64,000 nucleotides of DNA from Linanthus parryae (lineage: Eukaryota > Streptophyta > Magnoliopsida > Ericales > Polemoniaceae), in the NCBI GenBank assembly GCA_023055425.1, contig JALGPY010000034.1:1-64000 (forward strand). Direction: 5' to 3'. The position numbers and the translations under genes are program-made. Under the pieces are notes generated by a model. That model searched no databases. It was given only the letters and a program-made list of their open reading frames with translations, and had not been told where the DNA came from. This document shows, piece after piece, positions 62,101-64,000 of this stretch; the stretch's first letter is position 1, and every line of letters begins with the position of its first letter.

Positions 62101-63141
62101 TTAAATCATATGCCAAAGCGAACTCCAAGGTATCACTACCCGCTTCATTCTTCTCTCCAACATCAAAACCTCCATGTATTCTCTCAAAAGTCAAAATGGT
62201 TTTTATCCCTCTCAAGATGTCCATTAAGATCCCGCCTATAATGACTCTCTCTCCGCTTGGTAACCCTTGTACCTAGTTAGTCCAAATCCTCAAACAATTG
62301 TCTCTTAATACCGGCTTAAATCCCGACTTGATGCATAAGCACTAACAACATTCAGTGTCACTTCTCCAAGGACTAGCTTCAAAAGGATTAACATATCTCC
62401 TACTCTTTTAACCTCTACCACATCATCCTTAACATTCTTGCATACAAGAATACATACACCGTTCCTTCTCCTATCTTTAACTGAATACCAAACTTAAAAC
62501 TGTTTCTTTCTATATCCCTTATTTTCTTCCATGCCCACTTTGTTTCCTGGAGGAAAACTATATTAACCCTCTTCTTAGTCATAGCGTCAACTACTTCCAT
62601 CCATTTACCCGTGAAAGTTCCTATGAATTCTAATTCATGTTCATAGGTAGTGACAAAGTTTTAGGCTGACTGTCCACCTAACACAAGCCGTATCCCTCCT
62701 CCTTTACCGGGCTTGGGACTGGCTGATATATTATGACGGGACACTATGGCTGATCATTCCACATAATTTCATAGGAAGCGAAGTAAAATACAGGGGTTCA
62801 GCTTGAGTAAAGATCTGGCATCACATTCACATATGAATAATCATCGCCATTTTGAAACAAAACCACGTTGTTGCCATTTTGAAACTTTCTTTACCAAGGT
62901 TTACCTTTTGTATGCCTATTTTTCCTCTAGAAAAAAATTAAGATGCTAAAAGGCACCTTCCAGGTAAACACCATCACGCGGAGAAAACGTAATAAATTAT
63001 AACATCCGTGTGCTAAAAGATCTTGCTGACTATATTTTCAATTACCAAATATGATCTTGAAATAAAGTAATCACTATGGCCCTAGCCAAGCAAAAGCTTA
63101 CCTCAGTGTGTTCAATAATGTGACCTTTTTCATCCCGCAAC
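42160..63141 (-). CDS. HAP2: Gamete fusion protein HAP2/GCS1 (5' part outside window)
   Basis: Fifteen visible exons, in coding order: 63141-63102, 56964-56907, 56828-56768, 55440-55362, 49134-49000, 48170-47976, 47660-47580, 47493-47393, 46330-46213, 45328-45296, 45199-45106, 45014-44926, 43538-43426, 42885-42785, 42683-42160. All junctions are GT/AG and in frame, giving about 606 residues. Landmarks in order are [46 protein letters not shown], the HAP2-GCS1 core ([29 protein letters not shown]), [14 protein letters not shown] and [10 protein letters not shown] membrane span ([17 protein letters not shown]...IVLLWLL) and a His/Arg-rich cytoplasmic tail follow. HAP2 is the sperm-surface class II-like fusogen needed for gamete fusion. 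The signal peptide and roughly the first 140 residues are not in the window. The introns at 49135-55361 and 56965-63101 are about 6 kb each and full of transposons. The visible part is intact; whether the gene continues upstream past the nad2 insert is unknown. Confidence 0.9.
44028..44582. mobile_element. MITE-like element in a HAP2 intron
   Basis: The left end TGTGTTGCACAGACATTCC and the right end reversed (CTGTGCTGCACGGAGACGAC) are imperfect inverted repeats. The ends resemble those at 28733 and 61550. No target duplication is clear, so the boundaries are tentative. Confidence 0.5.
46776..47370. repeat. ~299-bp tandem duplication in a HAP2 intron
   Basis: Units start at 46776 and 47075 (TTGGACCAAAATC) and end with GTGGAAGCCCTAATT. 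They differ at only a few positions, so the duplication is recent. It lies in the intron between exons 47393-47493 and 46213-46330 and does not touch coding sequence. Confidence 0.92.
48283..48327. repeat. (GAA)n trinucleotide repeat in a HAP2 intron
   Basis: About 15 GAA units. On the HAP2 coding strand this is (TTC)n, which makes the pyrimidine tract roughly 110 bases upstream of the acceptor of exon 48170-47976. Confidence 0.95.
49780..54284 (+). mobile_element. Ty1/Copia element nested in the TRIM LTR
   Basis: The short LTRs are 49780-49891 (112 bp) and 54157-54284 (128 bp). They begin TAATAGTTATAGGACTC and end CCAACTTTCA. They differ only by 10-nt and 6-nt indels, with no substitutions seen. 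Target duplications GGTGC lie at 49775-49779 and 54285-54289. The primer-binding site TGGTATCAGAGC follows the 5' LTR directly (49892-49903), and a GCGGGGGAG purine tract precedes the 3' LTR. The TATA-like CTATTTAAG is present in both LTRs. Confidence 0.92.
50617..54159 (+). pseudogene. Broken Copia gag-pol of the nested element
   Basis: The pieces come in order. A truncated gag tail is followed by protease ([12 protein letters not shown], ~50990) and GAG-pre-integrase ([12 protein letters not shown], ~51353, in another frame). Integrase has FNIVHSDLW (~51520) and [10 protein letters not shown] (~51820). Reverse transcriptase has KNAFLHGDL and [12 protein letters not shown] (~53190). RNase H ends with VYCDNVS and ADIFTKGLP. 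Disruptions include a frameshift near 51300, an Arg-to-stop-type TGA at about 51701, frame changes near 52110 and at the C run near 52465, and a Trp-to-stop TGA at 53696 after YTDAD. Much of gag is missing. It cannot make a working polyprotein. Confidence 0.93.
54736..55361. other. HAP2 intron remainder
   Basis: AT-rich intron DNA without coding frames or clear repeats, between the TRIM and the WFHVFG exon of HAP2. Confidence 0.5.
56077..56111. repeat. (GA)n microsatellite in a HAP2 intron
   Basis: About 17 GA units within the intron between exons 55362-55440 and 56768-56828. Neighbouring DNA has short frames on both strands but no recognisable protein. Confidence 0.9.
57077..57918 (-). mobile_element. 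Second TRIM-like LTR element in a HAP2 intron
   Basis: On the minus strand, an LTR of ~168 bp (57918 to 57751, TGTAATATCC...GTCGTTACA) is followed two bases later by a primer-binding-like site TGGTATTAGAGC. The interior is short and ends in a purine tract AAGGTGGGGAGAT, just before a second TGTAATATCCC at 57563. Homology to the rest of the LTR resumes only at about 57235-57077, so the 3' LTR seems to carry a ~310-bp insertion. No target duplication was confirmed. Confidence 0.6.
58260..59528. mobile_element. Mutator-like element with ~140-bp inverted repeats and gene-like cargo
   Basis: The left end starts AAGGACAAATCACACTAAAC and the right end, reversed, starts AAGGACAAATGACCCTAAAC. Both continue through GACAATTTCAATTTACATGTAAA and TTGTTACCAATAGC blocks. 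The interior has plant leader-like CCTC-rich DNA and a 63-codon minus-strand frame (58937-59128), but no transposase and no product I recognise. It could be another Pack-MULE. I did not find a 9-bp target duplication. Confidence 0.7.
60420..60690 (-). pseudogene. LINE ORF2 fragment (between endonuclease and RT)
   Basis: The minus-strand frame contains [15 protein letters not shown] and [16 protein letters not shown]. These match the conserved IAKIRER...VKCIKDE..VLVKDEEIKERW linker of plant LINE ORF2. It lies downstream, in LINE orientation, of the endonuclease fragment at 62180-62640. The two are probably parts of one element split by later insertions and duplication. Confidence 0.7.
61013..61545. 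repeat. ~258-bp tandem duplication
   Basis: Two units start at about 61015 and 61273 with CTTGTTGCTACCCTTC. They share ACACCAAGCCATCTTCTCCG, TACTTCCAAGTTTTTGCCTC and AAAAGCCTACGTTGGGTGG. No protein is recognised. It sits between the two LINE fragments within the HAP2 intron. Confidence 0.85.
61550..62032. mobile_element. hAT-like MITE (483 bp) of the TATGTTGCAC family
   Basis: The left end TATGTTGCACAAGTGC pairs with the right end reversed, TTATGTTGCACAAGTTC. Identical flanks TGCCTTCC at 61542-61549 and 62033-62040 give an 8-bp target duplication. The subterminal DNA has repeated GGTGCGGGTGCGG on the left and GAAGCACCC on the right. Confidence 0.8.
62180..62640 (-). pseudogene. LINE endonuclease fragment
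   Basis: The minus strand gives [22 protein letters not shown], then [11 protein letters not shown]. Further on, [13 protein letters not shown] appears. This is the apurinic-like endonuclease of plant LINE ORF2. Stops and frame changes show it is dead. Confidence 0.8.
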
Positions 63142-63399
63142 CTGAAATAAAGTTGTACAATCACTCTTAACTCACAGACACCTGACGTAAATTGTGAAAT
63201 GGAAGGTACAAAATGTGTATATAGAATACAATTTTCAGGTGAATTTTAACATTTTGCATTGTACACCCAACTCAAACTATTATGTTGTTGTAGACTTCAG
63301 ATATGAGAAAGGAGGTATTCGTCGGCGAAGGAAGGCCAACCAAGCAAATCTCTTTCTTTTTTGGCCGTGAAGTGAAATGGTTTCGTATTTTAGTTAGAG

Positions 63400-64000
63400 G
63401 AGAGGTGGCGAACTACTGATATCTATAGATTCCCCACCTACATCCAATCCCAAGGAGAAAAAAAGTGAGTCGATTCGGCTTGGCTTGTAGTTGTTTTTAG
63501 CTTCTGTAGTGGTTGGACTTCCTACAAGCACGCCCCCACCAGAACCAGAATGCCTTCTTGGTACCCAAGACGATACATACGATAGGTGAAGGAAAGACCC
63601 CCATTTCATGGCACCTGGTAAACGCTAGTTTGATCAAGGATTCGAGAGGAGAGGTGGATGGAAGAAAATGCTTTGGATGGGTTTAGGAGTCTTTGTGCGA
63701 GCCGTATGCGGTGAGAGTCGCACATACAGTAACGAGGGGGGTTTTGCGTCTATGCGCAGTTTTTCCATGATCTATGGGTCTACTGGAGCTACCCACTTCG
63801 ATTTGGACTGGATATGAAATCACTGATGCTCGATCTTGTGGTATTTTATAAGGATCTTTCTACGTGTTATGCTTATTGGGCATAAGCTCCCTTTTCAACA
63901 ACTCTTATCATTGAATGAGGTTTGTTTTGGGGGTGGGGATCCGCTGTAGATATTAGGTCCTAGTGAGACCGCAGTCACACAATTTCTAATGGTGGGCGAA
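63400..64000 (+). other. nad2: Nuclear insert of mitochondrial nad2 DNA (NUMT)
   Basis: A group II intron domain V hairpin lies at 63699-63735 (GAGCCGTATGCGGTGAGAGT and onward). The 3' end of the intron and then an nad2 exon follow from about 63760, encoding MIYGSTGATHFD and, after a ~20-base deletion, GYEIT. The normal QLAKI-like codons between these are missing, so it is a dead copy. Further mitochondrial-looking DNA continues to the window end. The left border is uncertain (63300-63470). It lies in the intron upstream of the first visible HAP2 exon. Confidence 0.82.
63760..63855 (+). pseudogene. nad2: nad2 exon fragment with internal deletion
   Basis: This encodes part of NADH dehydrogenase subunit 2 in mitochondrial form. 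The reading frame is broken by a deletion after CACTTCGAT and diverges after CGATCTTGTGGTATTTTA. It is not functional in the nucleus. Confidence 0.8.

Overview
This window is nuclear DNA from a flowering plant, most likely a eudicot. The genes are split by GT/AG introns, the noncoding DNA is AT-rich, and there are many plant-type mobile elements (Copia, TRIM, hAT, Mutator-like, LINE). A mitochondrial nad2 fragment with a group II intron domain V also sits in the nuclear sequence. I cannot name the species.

Layout. 1-4200: noncoding DNA with a 35-nt G run and two hAT-type elements, each with an 8-bp target duplication. 4200-11600 (+): a complete nine-exon SEUSS-LIKE (LDB-family) transcriptional co-regulator gene. 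11900-14120: microsatellite and a decayed antisense Copia. 14128-16305: a 2.2-kb solo LTR (target duplication AGAAC) carrying an array of palindromic CTGCGTAT motifs. 16448-17695 (-): an intronless F-box/DUF295 gene, followed by a 194-bp Mutator-type MITE. 19824-21069: a Mutator-like element with ~90-bp terminal inverted repeats and a 9-bp target duplication that carries an exon-like piece of the autophagy gene ATG9 (a Pack-MULE). 22366-24784 (+): a nine-exon cytochrome P450 of the CYP87A type. 24998-25890: a dead fragment of HAP2 joined directly to a dead 3' fragment of the SEUSS-like gene. 25900-33500: mostly repeats. 33527-37929: a Copia element with identical 239-bp LTRs and an uninterrupted pol frame, but no room for most of gag. 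39285-41663 (+): a second CYP87A gene with the same nine-exon structure. 42160-63141 (-): the gamete-fusion gene HAP2/GCS1, with 15 exons visible and its N-terminal exons beyond the right edge. Two introns of about 6 kb host a TRIM with a Copia nested inside its LTR, a second TRIM-like element, a Mutator-like element, LINE remains and MITEs. 63400-64000: the nad2 insert.

How the parts relate. The two CYP87A genes are not simple neighbours. A segment holding upstream DNA, CYP87A and the 3' end of HAP2 has been duplicated. The left copy kept only the HAP2 tail, now a pseudogene fused to a SEUSS-like tail; the right copy still runs into the full HAP2 gene, which is convergent with CYP87A copy 2. 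Nothing suggests an operon or a metabolic gene cluster. The functional content is four gene types (co-regulator, F-box protein, P450 pair, gamete fusogen) in a repeat-rich stretch shaped by segmental duplication and transposition.
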